In this document: positions 26,598 through 33,960 of the stretch, in pieces
Position numbering within the stretch: position 1 is the stretch's first letter
Layout of the letters: each line of letters begins with the position of its first letter
Translations under genes and position numbers: made by a program
Notes under the pieces: generated by a model
What the model was told of the DNA's origin: nothing
The model's database searches: none
What the model saw: the letters and a program-made list of their open reading frames with translations, nothing else
Origin: Pelotomaculum sp. UBA3103
GTDB lineage: Bacteria > Bacillota > Desulfotomaculia > Desulfotomaculales > Pelotomaculaceae
DNA length: 33,992 nucleotides
NCBI GenBank assembly: GCA_002365855.1
Contig: DFAP01000001.1
Coordinates: 1,966-35,957, forward strand
Direction: 5' to 3'

Positions 26598-26652
26598 GAA
26601 AGGAGGCAAAATGGCAGGGTTGATTATATCATAAGGTCAGTTAACTGGTAAA
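26598..26652 (-). promoter_or_regulatory. Promoter and leader of the LysM-G5-M23 gene
   Basis: A -10 TATAAT (26628-26623) is preceded at 18 bases by TTTACC (26652-26647). In the leader CTCCTTTC (26605-26598) is complementary to GAAAGGAG in the ribosome site at 26546-26539. Confidence 0.55.
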
Positions 26653-26707
26653 CCAGCCTTTTTAGCAGAAAAAAGCTGAAAAACAAATGTAATTTAACTA
26701 CAATGTA

Positions 26708-26724
26708 AATATTCGTCGAATATT
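26708..26724. repeat. 17-bp palindrome
   Basis: AATATTCG-T-CGAATATT is a perfect palindrome with one central base. It lies between scfB and the promoter of the M23 gene, about 60 bases upstream of that -35. It has the size of a dimeric repressor site, but no partner is known. Confidence 0.4.
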
Positions 26725-26803
26725 CTATATGAGTATGAGAGCACCTGACCGGTCCTAAAAAAAATCTTTTATTATCACCGTTTATTTTCTATAGGCCTGT
26801 CAC

Positions 26804-28183
26804 TTAGGTTACCTCGATTTGGTTTAGTTCTACAGCCTTTAAATAAATAGCACATTCCAATCTTTTTCTGGCCAGCTCACAGCCTACCTGATAGGGGATG
26901 AAGATGGAACCGCTCGATCCCTCGGCGCTGGCATGGCAACCTCCGCTGCAGTGAAACTTCGCCCAACATTCAGCGCAGCCTTCCTTGTTATACAAGTGGG
27001 CCATGCGAAAGGTCTCTATCAGGGACGGGTCAACCTGCCCGTCTTTTACGCTGCCCATCAAGTATTCGCTCCTGCCAACGAACTGGTGACAGGGATAGAT
27101 GTCCCCGTTTGGCGCAACGGCCAGGTATTCCCCGCCGGCGCCGCAGCCGGAAAGGCGCTTGGGAAGGCACGGCCCTCCATCAAAATCGATATTAAAATGA
27201 AAAAAGTTTACGGGTTTGCCGGAATTCCTGCGCTTGAGCAGTTCTCTAGTTAGTTCTTCATACTGTGTCAGTAACAGGGGTATGTCCTCTCTACGGATTG
27301 AATATTCGGCATCTTCAAACGCCACAACCGGCTCAATCGAAAGGCTTTTAAACCCAAGTCCAGCCATATGCAGGACATCAGAGCAAAAATCCAGGTTGTG
27401 ACGGGTATAAGTGCCTCGAATGATGGTGTAGGCGGTTCCTGTGCGCTGCTGGCCCTCCCTTAATGTTACAAACTTCTGGATCCTGGGCAGCACCATGTCG
27501 TAAGATCCCGTTCCGGCAGGTACGCGCCGCATGTCGTCATGCACGTCGCGCCGGCCGTCAAGGCTTAACACCACATTTATGTCCTGTTCTATTAGAAAAC
27601 TGCTAATTTCATCATCCAGGAGAACCCCGTTGGTTGTAACGGTAAACTGGAACTCCTTGCCTTTTTCCTGGCCCTGCAGACGGGCGTATGACACAAGCTC
27701 TTTTAAAACTTTGAAGTTTAAAAGGGGCTCGCCTCCAAAAAAATCTATTTCCAGCCGTTTTCTCCCGCCCGAACGATCAATTAACAAGTCGATTGCCCTG
27801 CGACCCGTTGAGCCTTGCATCAACTCATCCGCACCGCCGTAACAACCCTGACCGGCAAAGCAGTAAAGGCAGCGCAGATTGCAGGAATGTGCAAGATGAA
27901 GACAAAGCGCTTTGGTAACGCACTCCCCTGATCTTCTGTACCCATCCGGAAAGGGTTCGGGGCTGTTAAGCAGGCCTTTTTGTTCAAGGTCCCTGATCTC
28001 GCACAGAGCTTCTATGATGTCCTCTGGCTCATATACATCCAGGAACTTATCGACCATTTCCCCCTGATCAACCTGCTGGTAATCATCCAGCAGATCCCAA
28101 ACTAACTTATCCACCACGTGGACTGCCCCGCTGTGCACGTCCAGAACGATCCTGGTCCCGTCAAATTCAAACCTGTGCAGCAA
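26804..28183 (-). CDS. scfB: SCIFF peptide maturase, radical SAM/SPASM enzyme
   Basis: This is a radical SAM enzyme that installs thioether (sactionine-type) cross-links in the SCIFF precursor ScfA. The 459-aa sequence has an N-terminal peptide-recognition segment (residues 1-90). The radical SAM cluster motif is CNLRCLYCFAG. A SPASM domain carries the auxiliary-cluster cysteines (GCGAGGEYLAVAPNGDIYPC; CAECWAKFHCSGGC). The start is TTG 28183 behind AAGGAGG. The precursor gene lies immediately upstream, with a terminator-like hairpin between them that should favour ScfA over ScfB. Confidence 0.95.
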   Translation of the reverse strand: MLHRFEFDGTRIVLDVHSGAVHVVDKLVWDLLDDYQQVDQGEMVDKFLDVYEPEDIIEALCEIRDLEQKGLLNSPEPFPDGYRRSGECVTKALCLHLAHSCNLRCLYCFAGQGCYGGADELMQGSTGRRAIDLLIDRSGGRKRLEIDFFGGEPLLNFKVLKELVSYARLQGQEKGKEFQFTVTTNGVLLDDEISSFLIEQDINVVLSLDGRRDVHDDMRRVPAGTGSYDMVLPRIQKFVTLREGQQRTGTAYTIIRGTYTRHNLDFCSDVLHMAGLGFKSLSIEPVVAFEDAEYSIRREDIPLLLTQYEELTRELLKRRNSGKPVNFFHFNIDFDGGPCLPKRLSGCGAGGEYLAVAPNGDIYPCHQFVGRSEYLMGSVKDGQVDPSLIETFRMAHLYNKEGCAECWAKFHCSGGCHASAEGSSGSIFIPYQVGCELARKRLECAIYLKAVELNQIEVT

Positions 28184-28200
28184 AATTTTGTGTCCTCCTT

Positions 28201-28240
28201 AAAAAAAGACCTCGCCCCCTGAGTGGGACAAGGCTTTTTT
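28201..28240 (-). terminator. Attenuator-type hairpin between scfA and scfB
   Basis: CCTTGTCCC and GGGGGCGAGG pair on the minus strand (28233-28210 region, two G-T pairs). The stem is flanked by an A run and followed by seven Ts. Partial readthrough would explain expression of scfB. Confidence 0.75.
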
Positions 28241-28396
28241 CTACTTAGGTGAGCTTCCTTTAGTGCAGGACTGATTGCCTACAGTGCAGGATGTTTTACA
28301 GGCAGACTGGCAGGAAGCCTGACATTCACCACAACCACGGTCTTTGACAGTATCAGAAAGCCGAATATCATTTAGCGTCTTAATGTGTTTACCCAA
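28241..28396 (-). CDS. scfA: SCIFF (six-cysteine) ribosomal peptide precursor
   Basis: This 51-residue peptide has six cysteines in its C-terminal half: GCGECQASCQSACKTSC, then TVGNQSC. This is the signature of the six-Cys-in-forty-five family found in nearly all Clostridia. The leader part is MGKHIKTLNDIRLSDTVKDR. It starts at TTG 28396 with a G-rich ribosome site, right behind a strong promoter, and scfB follows. The function of the mature peptide is unknown. Confidence 0.95.
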   Translation of the reverse strand: MGKHIKTLNDIRLSDTVKDRGCGECQASCQSACKTSCTVGNQSCTKGSSPK

Positions 28397-28421
28397 GGTT
28401 TACCACCCCTCTTTCAAAAAC

Positions 28422-28450
28422 ATTATAAAGGATTGGTGATACTCGTGCAA
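28422..28450 (-). promoter_or_regulatory. Promoter of scfAB
   Basis: TTGCAC (28450-28445), a 17-base spacer and TATAAT (28427-28422) on the minus strand, 25 bases ahead of the scfA start. Confidence 0.85.
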
Positions 28451-28655
28451 CAGTCCTGAAATGTAAAACGAACGTATATATTGTTTAAGAATTAATTGTG
28501 CCGCCGCATCATGCGAAAAATTGCTCATATTAATGCAAACTCAATTTTCCCATGCGGTGGGAGTTTCTACCTTACCTGGTAGATTGGTCGCTAAATTTCT
28601 ACAATATGTATTGTTTGCCAACAAAAATCGTGTTAAAATACTATCGGGTGATCAT

Positions 28656-28844
28656 ATGAAAATTATTAAATTATTAGATACTGTGAAGTTTTATTTCCAC
28701 TTTATTATTTCCGGTTTTACCAACGGGGGAAGCTGGAAGCTAAACAGAATTACAGAGCTTAACAATGTTGAAACCAGAAAAATATTGATTCGGAATATGT
28801 CGACATATAGGGAACTCCTTGCACAACACAAAAGGGTGTCCTGA
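28656..28844 (+). CDS. Possible small hypothetical protein
   Basis: This is a 62-residue frame starting at ATG 28656 with a modest ribosome site (GGGTGAT). The product is basic with a hydrophobic patch (MKIIKLLDTVKFYFHFIISGF). I do not recognise it. In its favour: it runs against the prevailing strand in otherwise empty DNA, a weak promoter-like pair (TTGTTT, 17 bases, TAAAAT) sits just upstream, and a terminator follows on the same strand at 28961. An in-frame upstream ATG (28521) has no ribosome site. Confidence 0.35.
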   Translation: MKIIKLLDTVKFYFHFIISGFTNGGSWKLNRITELNNVETRKILIRNMSTYRELLAQHKRVS

Positions 28845-28960
28845 TGAGTTCAGCTTTATAAGAACCTCTTCTGGATTCAGCGGATTTATTTAGTTGCCTC
28901 AATATAATTTTTATTAACTTAATAATATTTTTATGTCAGTTTACAAAAAGCATCCTGCCT

Positions 28961-28987
28961 AAGCTACGCGGCGTGGAGCTTTTTTTA
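28961..28987 (+). terminator. Intrinsic terminator, plus strand
   Basis: AAGCTACGC and GTGGAGCTT form a nine-base stem (one A-G mismatch, one G-T) around GGC, followed by a T run. It closes a short plus-strand transcription unit. Confidence 0.65.
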
Positions 28988-29044
28988 TGCTAAAATACGG
29001 CCCAAATAAATAAGCATCTCAAAGATTATATTACTGAGCTGAGG

Positions 29045-29485
29045 GTGCATGAAAATTCGATAATAAATGGTAAACTCCTGATTGAATTAGAGAAGATAAC
29101 CGGCGCCGATATATTGGTTATGGGTTTAATACAGGGAGAGCAGCGCTTACCAGACCCTTATAATCATCTGATTTTACACCCTTGCGACGTCCTCATTATC
29201 AGATCTGACACACGAGATCTGCAGACACTGTTGGATTCAGCAGGTCTTGAGCTCGTCGGGAGCAGAAAAATCCGGGAAGAAGACCTGCCGATCGGACAAA
29301 GCCGGCATTGTAGAAGCCGTGATCATGGCCAATTCTCTCATGGAAGGAAAATCAGCCCTCGGCCTGAAATTGCGTCAGAGCTATGGGGTTACAAGTTCGG
29401 AGATTACTGGAGGATGGGCCTGCCCCTGGGAATTGTTGTCACTGCTGTGGCCATACCCTTGATCCTGCTGGTTTGGCCTTTTTAA
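29045..29485 (+). pseudogene. Degenerate SLC13-type permease with TrkA-C domain
   Basis: The frame carries a TrkA-C/RCK-C-like piece (VHENSIINGKLLIELEKI to HPCDVLIIRSDTRDLQTL). It then loses homology near 29290, while the next frame reads AGIVEAVIMANSLMEGKSALGLKLRQ. After about 29380 the first frame resumes with YKFGDYWRMGLPLGIVVTAV and LILLVWPF, the normal C-terminal end of SLC13-family permeases. All N-terminal membrane helices, and those expected between the last two pieces, are gone. Two compensating frameshifts plus large deletions make it a relic. Confidence 0.7.
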
Positions 29486-29551
29486 TCAATGTTTTTTCTT
29501 ACGCCTAGGATGATGGGAACAAAGATTTAACTGCCGGCAGCTAATATTTTT

Positions 29552-29578
29552 AAACCCCTCCTTTTTTGGGAGGGGTTT
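29552..29578. terminator. Bidirectional terminator hairpin between glnS and the pseudogene
   Basis: AAACCCCTCC (29552-29561) pairs with GGAGGGGTTT (29569-29578). It lies 37 bases beyond the glnS stop and about 65 beyond the end of the permease relic, so it can serve converging transcripts. Confidence 0.7.
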
Positions 29579-29614
29579 GTGTTCGGCAAACTGGCTGTTT
29601 CAGCAAGTAATGGG

Positions 29615-31369
29615 TTATGATTTTCCCGCTTTCTCTGCTTTCATGATCTTGGCCCAGGTATCTCTCAAAGACACGATCCGGTTAAATACAGGCGCCTCAC
29701 TGGTGGAATCAACAGGGTCCACGAAAAAGTAACCATGCCTGAGGAACTGGTAGCGGGTAGCCGGAGCGGCGCCCGCCAGGCTTGGCTCAACCAGGCACGC
29801 GGTCAGCTTCTCAAGAGAATTAGTATTAATGCATGACTTAAAATCTTTTTCCTCGTCCGGGTTTTCTTTTGTGAAAAGGTGGTCGTACAGTCGCACTTCG
29901 GCTTTCACGGCGTGATCCGCTGATACCCAGTGCAGCGTGCCCTTCACTTTGCGCGTGGTGTTAGAACCGCTTCGGGTTTCCGGATCATAAGTGCAGCGAA
30001 CTTCGATCACTTCACCGGTTTTTTCGTCCTTGACCACCCTCTCGCACTTGATGATATAAGCGTGCTTCAGCCTCACCTCACTGCCGGGCGACAGGCGGAA
30101 AAATTTTTTCGGCGGGTCTTCGCGGAAGTCCTCCTGCTCAATATACACTACACGTGAAAAGGGGACTTTGCGCGAGCCCATACCGGGATTCTCCGGGTTG
30201 ATCTCACATTCCAGCTCCTCCACCTTGTTTTCAGGATAATTCTCAATGACTACCCGCAGCGGGCGCAGCACGGCCATAACGCGCGGAGCGCGGTAGTTCT
30301 GGTCTTCGCGAATACTGTGTTCAAGCATAGAGATATCAACGATGCTGTTTGACTTGGCCACACCGATTTGCTCGCAAAAATCCCGAATCGACTCCGGCGT
30401 GTAGCCGCGCCTGCGCAGTCCGGATATAGTGGGCATGCGCGGGTCATCCCACCCGCTGACATAGCCCTGTTCCACCAACTGCCGCAGCTTGCGCTTGCTC
30501 ATTACGGTATGGGTCAGGTTAAGGCGGGCAAATTCAATCTGCTGCGGGTGATAGATTTCCAGGGCATCCAGGACCCAGTCGTACAGCGGACGGTGGTCCT
30601 CAAATTCCAACGTGCAGATGGAATGGGTAATACCTTCGATTGAGTCCGAGATGGGGTGGGCATAGTCGTACATGGGATAGATGCACCAGTTATCGCCCGT
30701 CCTGTGGTGCGTTGACCTGAGAATGCGGTAGATAACGGGGTCGCGCATGTTCAGGTTCGGAGATTTCATGTCGATCTTGGCCCTCAGCACCCGCAAGCCG
30801 TCCTCGAATTCACCGGCCCTCATACGCTGAAAAAGATCCAGGTTCTCTTCGACCGGACGGTTGCGGTACGGGCTCTCCCTGCCTGGCTCGGTCAGAGTGC
30901 CCCGGTATTCTCTGATTTCCTCGGCATTCAGGTCGCAGACATAGGCCTTACCGGTTTTAATTAGCTGTACGGCGCACTCATACATTTCTTCAAAGTAGTC
31001 AGAAGCGTAGTACATCCTGTCGTCCCAGTCGAACCCCAGCCACCTTACATCATTTTTGATCGACTCCACGTATTCTATTTCTTCTTTACTCGGGTTGGTG
31101 TCATCAAACCTGAGGTTGCATAACCCCCCGTTTTTTACAGCGAGCCCAAAATTGAGGCAGATGGACTTGGCATGTCCAATATGCAGGTAGCCGTTCGGCT
31201 CCGGTGGAAAGCGGGTGTGAACCCTGCCGTCGTATTTGTTGGTCTCAAAGTCTTCGTTGATTATATTTTGAATAAAATTGACCGGTAAGTCTGAATGGCC
31301 CGTAGTCATCTCAAATACTCCCTCTTCACTTTTTTTATAATTGTATAGATCAGTGTTCTGCATGTCCAC
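29615..31369 (-). CDS. glnS: Glutaminyl-tRNA synthetase
   Basis: This is a class Ic synthetase charging tRNA-Gln directly. The 584 residues include [17 protein letters not shown] (HIGH) and [18 protein letters not shown]. The GlnRS-type tRNA acceptor binding region and the KMSKS-like [12 protein letters not shown] follow, then the C-terminal anticodon-binding beta barrels ([20 protein letters not shown]). GlnRS rather than GluRS is clear from [10 protein letters not shown] and the barrel domain. The start is GTG 31369 behind AAGGAGG. Many Firmicutes lack GlnRS and use GatCAB, so its presence marks a lineage that acquired it. Confidence 0.96.
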   Translation of the reverse strand: MDMQNTDLYNYKKSEEGVFEMTTGHSDLPVNFIQNIINEDFETNKYDGRVHTRFPPEPNGYLHIGHAKSICLNFGLAVKNGGLCNLRFDDTNPSKEEIEYVESIKNDVRWLGFDWDDRMYYASDYFEEMYECAVQLIKTGKAYVCDLNAEEIREYRGTLTEPGRESPYRNRPVEENLDLFQRMRAGEFEDGLRVLRAKIDMKSPNLNMRDPVIYRILRSTHHRTGDNWCIYPMYDYAHPISDSIEGITHSICTLEFEDHRPLYDWVLDALEIYHPQQIEFARLNLTHTVMSKRKLRQLVEQGYVSGWDDPRMPTISGLRRRGYTPESIRDFCEQIGVAKSNSIVDISMLEHSIREDQNYRAPRVMAVLRPLRVVIENYPENKVEELECEINPENPGMGSRKVPFSRVVYIEQEDFREDPPKKFFRLSPGSEVRLKHAYIIKCERVVKDEKTGEVIEVRCTYDPETRSGSNTTRKVKGTLHWVSADHAVKAEVRLYDHLFTKENPDEEKDFKSCINTNSLEKLTACLVEPSLAGAAPATRYQFLRHGYFFVDPVDSTSEAPVFNRIVSLRDTWAKIMKAEKAGKS

Positions 31370-31646
31370 GTTCCATTTCCTCCTTGGGACTAAAAAATAC
31401 TCAGAAAAACTCAGGCCATTTTAACAGGTTGTTGTTGGCTTATATTTCCACATTTTGTCCAATAAATAGCTGAACTATGTATAAAATTCTATGGTTTTCC
31501 CCATCTTTTCAGTTAATAAAAAAAGCGCCGGGTGCTTTTACAGGCAGGTTTGTCCTTGAGAATCGCGAAATAAACTTATAAACGCAAACCTGCCATAAAT
31601 TGGCCGGTAACATCCTAATTTTTTGCTTTAAAAGGAGGCCATTCAC

Positions 31647-32006
31647 GTGACAGCTTACGAGGCCGAGACCCTGATTAATTTTAACGAAGGGAACGATTTC
31701 GCAGAGGTCTACACATCTTCCGCACGGGTCCGCAAAATCCTTACCGGTCAGGGGTTTGAGCCGTACCAGGTGGACCGGTTTAAAGGAAGACCCTGTGGTT
31801 GGCATTTCCAGATTTCCAAAACCGCAATACTATTGAAGCCGGAGAAGAAGTCAATTAAGATTGGAGGCTCTCGCAAAAAGCCGTCAATTGCTTCAAGCGC
31901 TAAGATTACCCCAGCGGCAGAAAGCAAACCGGTTAGAGCCAGGCCCAAAGGCAGGGTAACTCCAAAACCATTTTTTGAAACTCAATTATTTGTGGATAAA
32001 GAGTAA
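31647..32006 (+). CDS. Conserved-looking hypothetical protein
   Basis: This is a 119-residue protein starting at GTG 31647 with GGAGG eight bases upstream. The first 65 residues look like a small folded domain (MTAYEAETLINFNEGNDFAE to GRPCGWHFQISKTAILLKP). The rest is a basic, Pro/Ser/Lys-rich tail. I recall similar short proteins in related genomes but cannot name a family. It lies on the plus strand between glnS and a toxin-antitoxin-like pair. No clear promoter is visible. Confidence 0.65.
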   Translation: MTAYEAETLINFNEGNDFAEVYTSSARVRKILTGQGFEPYQVDRFKGRPCGWHFQISKTAILLKPEKKSIKIGGSRKKPSIASSAKITPAAESKPVRARPKGRVTPKPFFETQLFVDKE

Positions 32007-32297
32007 AAAAAGATCTGCAATATTGGGTCAACTGGAGCTGGTTTTTTTGTTGAAGCTGCTAAGTTATTTGTAGTATATAAATTAATAATCCCAATACATG
32101 GCCTGGCAACACCACCCTTGAACTATACCGCCACAGTTCCCTGGCCTGACAAAAAAGGCTATTGCAAGACTATCTGGGATATTAAATAGTCAAGAAGTTT
32201 TGATTATTTTTATATATACAAAAGTTCGCACAAATTGAAAAGGGATTGTCGCATAATTTTAGGGAAATTTCTATACACCGAGTTGTTTGACGCTTGC
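32007..32297. other. Gene-free AT-rich spacer
   Basis: About 290 bases between two converging units. I see no supported gene, RNA or repeat here. The only feature is the terminator at its right edge. Confidence 0.5.
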
Positions 32298-32336
32298 CAA
32301 AAAAAGAAATAGCCAGGAAATAATCCCGGCTTTCTT
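32298..32336 (-). terminator. Terminator of the toxin-antitoxin-like pair
   Basis: On the minus strand AAGAAAGCC-GGGA and TTCCTGGC-TATTTCTT pair with a one- to two-base bulge, followed by five Ts, just after the nucleotidyltransferase stop. Confidence 0.65.
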
Positions 32337-32352
32337 AAAGCTAACTTGTTTT

Positions 32353-33027
32353 CTAGTTAAACAATCGAATAAGATTTGCCTTACACGTTACATCAACTAA
32401 TGCTCGTTCATTCTTTGTTAACTCATTATCATAAATTTCTTTTAGTTTCGCATGATTTTGTTCCGATCCTTTAATAAAAGGTAATAATTCCTCAATAGAC
32501 ATTAAATCCTTTTTCTGTTTCATTTCCTGCCGGCGGTAATTAATCACTAATTTATGTAAAACATATGCTTCCGGTAGTGGCACCCGCAGTTGAAAGGATC
32601 GGATTACTAAAATAGTGGTCCATTGACTCAAAATGTTCAGGTGCCGAAGACCGGTGGCTTTTATTCCAAGACCCTCTACAGTATAGGGTTCCACCTGGCC
32701 GTGACCCATTTCTCGAACTAAGAACTCTACCTCAAGGGGCCCTTCCACCTTTGAAAATTTAATCAGCCCATCTTGGCGCTGCTGGGTTATAAAACCATAA
32801 CGCTCCATTACGTCACACAATGGTACTTTTTTAGCCGGGCGTCTTATGTTTGGGATTAGAAAATCAAGATCGATTGTACGGATGCTTGGCTGGAAGCCTC
32901 TAAAATAATTAGATTCAGCATAAATATACTCAACCCAACTCCCAATTAAAACAAGATCTGCCAAAATACCTTGTGCATCCAGCAGCCCAATAGTCTCCCA
33001 GAAAACTGCTTCCTGTGTTTTGTTCAT
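32353..33027 (-). CDS. Nucleotidyltransferase-like protein (AbiEii-type)
   Basis: This 224-residue protein has polymerase-beta-type nucleotidyltransferase marks: Gly29-Ser30 (LVLIGSWVEYIY), the acid pair Asp53/Asp55 (RTIDLDFLIPN) and a third acid in LEVEFLV near residue 101. Such proteins occur as the toxin half of AbiE-like or related systems, and also as stand-alone tRNA or antibiotic modifiers. Its start overlaps the preceding small gene (ATGA). The pair shares a promoter flanked by operators, which fits a toxin-antitoxin module. The target is not predictable. Confidence 0.7.
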   Translation of the reverse strand: MNKTQEAVFWETIGLLDAQGILADLVLIGSWVEYIYAESNYFRGFQPSIRTIDLDFLIPNIRRPAKKVPLCDVMERYGFITQQRQDGLIKFSKVEGPLEVEFLVREMGHGQVEPYTVEGLGIKATGLRHLNILSQWTTILVIRSFQLRVPLPEAYVLHKLVINYRRQEMKQKKDLMSIEELLPFIKGSEQNHAKLKEIYDNELTKNERALVDVTCKANLIRLFN

Positions 33028-33326
33028 TTGCGTTTAAGCACTTTATCTAAAATCCTACAATCCCTCTTTATTTCTCGTAGATTTTTCACAAGTTTCTTAT
33101 GTTGCTCTAATTTAAACTGTAACTCATTTAATTCTTCTTTGGATAATTTATTTAAATATTTAGATACCATCTTTCCGTTTTCCCGGTAATCCAGATAGGG
33201 ATACAAACGACCTCGAATATTCTTAAGGCGGATATTCCCCTTGGGCAAGGACGCTAATTTCTCTTCATAGGATTGTTCCATCGACTTGAGCCGCTCATAA
33301 TGGTCCTCCAAGACCCCGCGAATCAT
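33024..33326 (-). CDS. Small lysine-rich partner of the nucleotidyltransferase (putative antitoxin/regulator)
   Basis: This 100-residue protein has a central beta-rich motif (GNIRLKNIRGRLYPYLDYRENGK) followed by a highly charged helix (KLSKEELNELQFKLEQHKKLV), probably a coiled coil. Similar small proteins with the IRGRxYPYLxYRE pattern precede nucleotidyltransferase genes, but I cannot name the family with certainty. The ATG at 33326 follows AGGAGGGG. As first gene with overlapping stop it is the likely antitoxin or autorepressor. No helix-turn-helix is visible. Confidence 0.6.
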   Translation of the reverse strand: MIRGVLEDHYERLKSMEQSYEEKLASLPKGNIRLKNIRGRLYPYLDYRENGKMVSKYLNKLSKEELNELQFKLEQHKKLVKNLREIKRDCRILDKVLKRK

Positions 33327-33340
33327 TATAACCCCTCCTA

Positions 33341-33387
33341 TTGTTAACCTGCAACATAGTAATAATTTAACCGATGCAGGTTAACAA
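33341..33387. repeat. Inverted repeat operator 1 over the transcription start
   Basis: TTGTTAACCTGCA (33341-33353) and its exact complement (33375-33387) lie 21 bases apart, just downstream of the -10 box of the pair's promoter. Confidence 0.7.
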
Positions 33388-33388
33388 T

Positions 33389-33417
33389 ATTCTACCCTAC
33401 GACACACTGTTTTGCAA
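33389..33417 (-). promoter_or_regulatory. Promoter of the toxin-antitoxin-like pair
   Basis: TTGCAA (33417-33412), a 17-base spacer and TAGAAT (33394-33389) on the minus strand, lying exactly between the two inverted repeats. Confidence 0.75.
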
Positions 33418-33423
33418 GAATAT

Positions 33424-33471
33424 AAATTAACCTGCAAACGTTTTAATAAATAACTAATTGCAGGTTAATTT
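33424..33471. repeat. Inverted repeat operator 2 upstream of the promoter
   Basis: AAATTAACCTGCAA (33424-33437) and its exact complement (33458-33471) are 20 bases apart. They share the core TTAACCTGCA with operator 1, so four half-sites bracket the promoter. Confidence 0.7.
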
Positions 33472-33511
33472 TTATTAAACGCCCAGATGGGTTGTTTATA
33501 GATATTTGCAA

Positions 33512-33546
33512 GAAAAAAAGCCTGCCAATAATAAGCAGGATTTTTT
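33512..33546 (-). terminator. Terminator of the tRNA cluster
   Basis: CCTGC and GCAGG (33539-33535 with 33525-33521), with a nine-base loop and T runs on both strands. It is short but well placed after tRNA-Gly. Confidence 0.6.
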
Positions 33547-33624
33547 ATCTTTTTACTGTATTTTTACTATACATATCTTTTTTTGTAACACCTAAAATCC
33601 TAAAACGCTTGATATAACTTTAAC

Positions 33625-33699
33625 TGGAGCGGGTGACGAGGATCGAACTCGCAACCCTCAGCTTGGGAAGCTGATGCTCTACCGTTGAGCTACACCCGC
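33625..33699 (-). tRNA. tRNA-Gly (anticodon CCC)
   Basis: A complete 75-base cloverleaf on the minus strand: acceptor GCGGGTG/CACCCGC, D arm GCTC/GAGC, anticodon stem TCAGC/GCTGA with loop TTCCCAA, T arm GCGAG/CTCGT with TTCGATC, discriminator T and encoded CCA. Confidence 0.97.
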
Positions 33700-33710
33700 C
33701 CGGCTCCAAT

Positions 33711-33739
33711 ATTATAACTTTTCTAATCTTAAAAATCAA
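33711..33739 (-). promoter_or_regulatory. Promoter of tRNA-Gly
   Basis: TTGATT (33739-33734), a 17-base spacer and TATAAT (33716-33711) on the minus strand, a dozen bases before the tRNA. A stem CGGGCA/TGCCCG at 33771-33793 may end the upstream tRNA-Glu transcript. Confidence 0.75.
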
Positions 33740-33802
33740 GTTTTGGGCTTTTCCGGATTTTTAATGAAAGCGGGCAACCAAAAGGACTGCCCGGTACAGA
33801 CA

Positions 33803-33878
33803 TGGTGACCCCACCGGGATTCGAACCCGGGTTACCGCCGTGAAAGGGCGGTGTCTTAGGCCGCTTGACCATGGGGCC
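33803..33878 (-). tRNA. tRNA-Glu (anticodon TTC)
   Basis: A complete 76-base cloverleaf on the minus strand: acceptor GGCCCCA/TGGGGTC, anticodon stem CCGCC/GGCGG with loop CTTTCAC, T arm CCGGG/CCCGG with TTCGAAT, and encoded CCA. Confidence 0.97.
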
Positions 33879-33883
33879 AATAA

Positions 33884-33960
33884 CAGAAGTCGGATGTCTG
33901 AAGTCGGAAGTCTGAAATAATCTTTTTCCGACATCTGACATCTGACGACCGACATCTGAA
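33884..33960. repeat. Short tandem/inverted repeats between tRNA genes
   Basis: The spacer is built of repeated words CCGACATCTGA / CATCTGAC and their complements (TCGGATGTCTGA, AGTCGGAAGTCTGA). It could fold back on itself around AATAATC. It looks like a simple intergenic repeat array. Confidence 0.6.

Noticed and set aside
26591..26628. Strong ribosome site AAAGGAGG followed by ATG on the plus strand
   Set aside because: The frame is only seven codons and the same bases are explained by the minus-strand promoter and leader of the M23 gene.
28500..28600. Purine-riboswitch-like words (CTCATATTAATGC and GGGAGTTTCTACC) on the plus strand
   Set aside because: The conserved L2 and L3 loops and a P1 stem cannot be formed, and the downstream gene is not purine-related. 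The similarity is limited to two short words.
31509..31805. Minus-strand frame of 98 codons overlapping the plus-strand hypothetical gene
   Set aside because: It lacks a ribosome site and is antisense to a frame with GGAGG and a better start. The A/T-flanked AAAGC/GCTTT hairpin at its end is too weak to support a gene.
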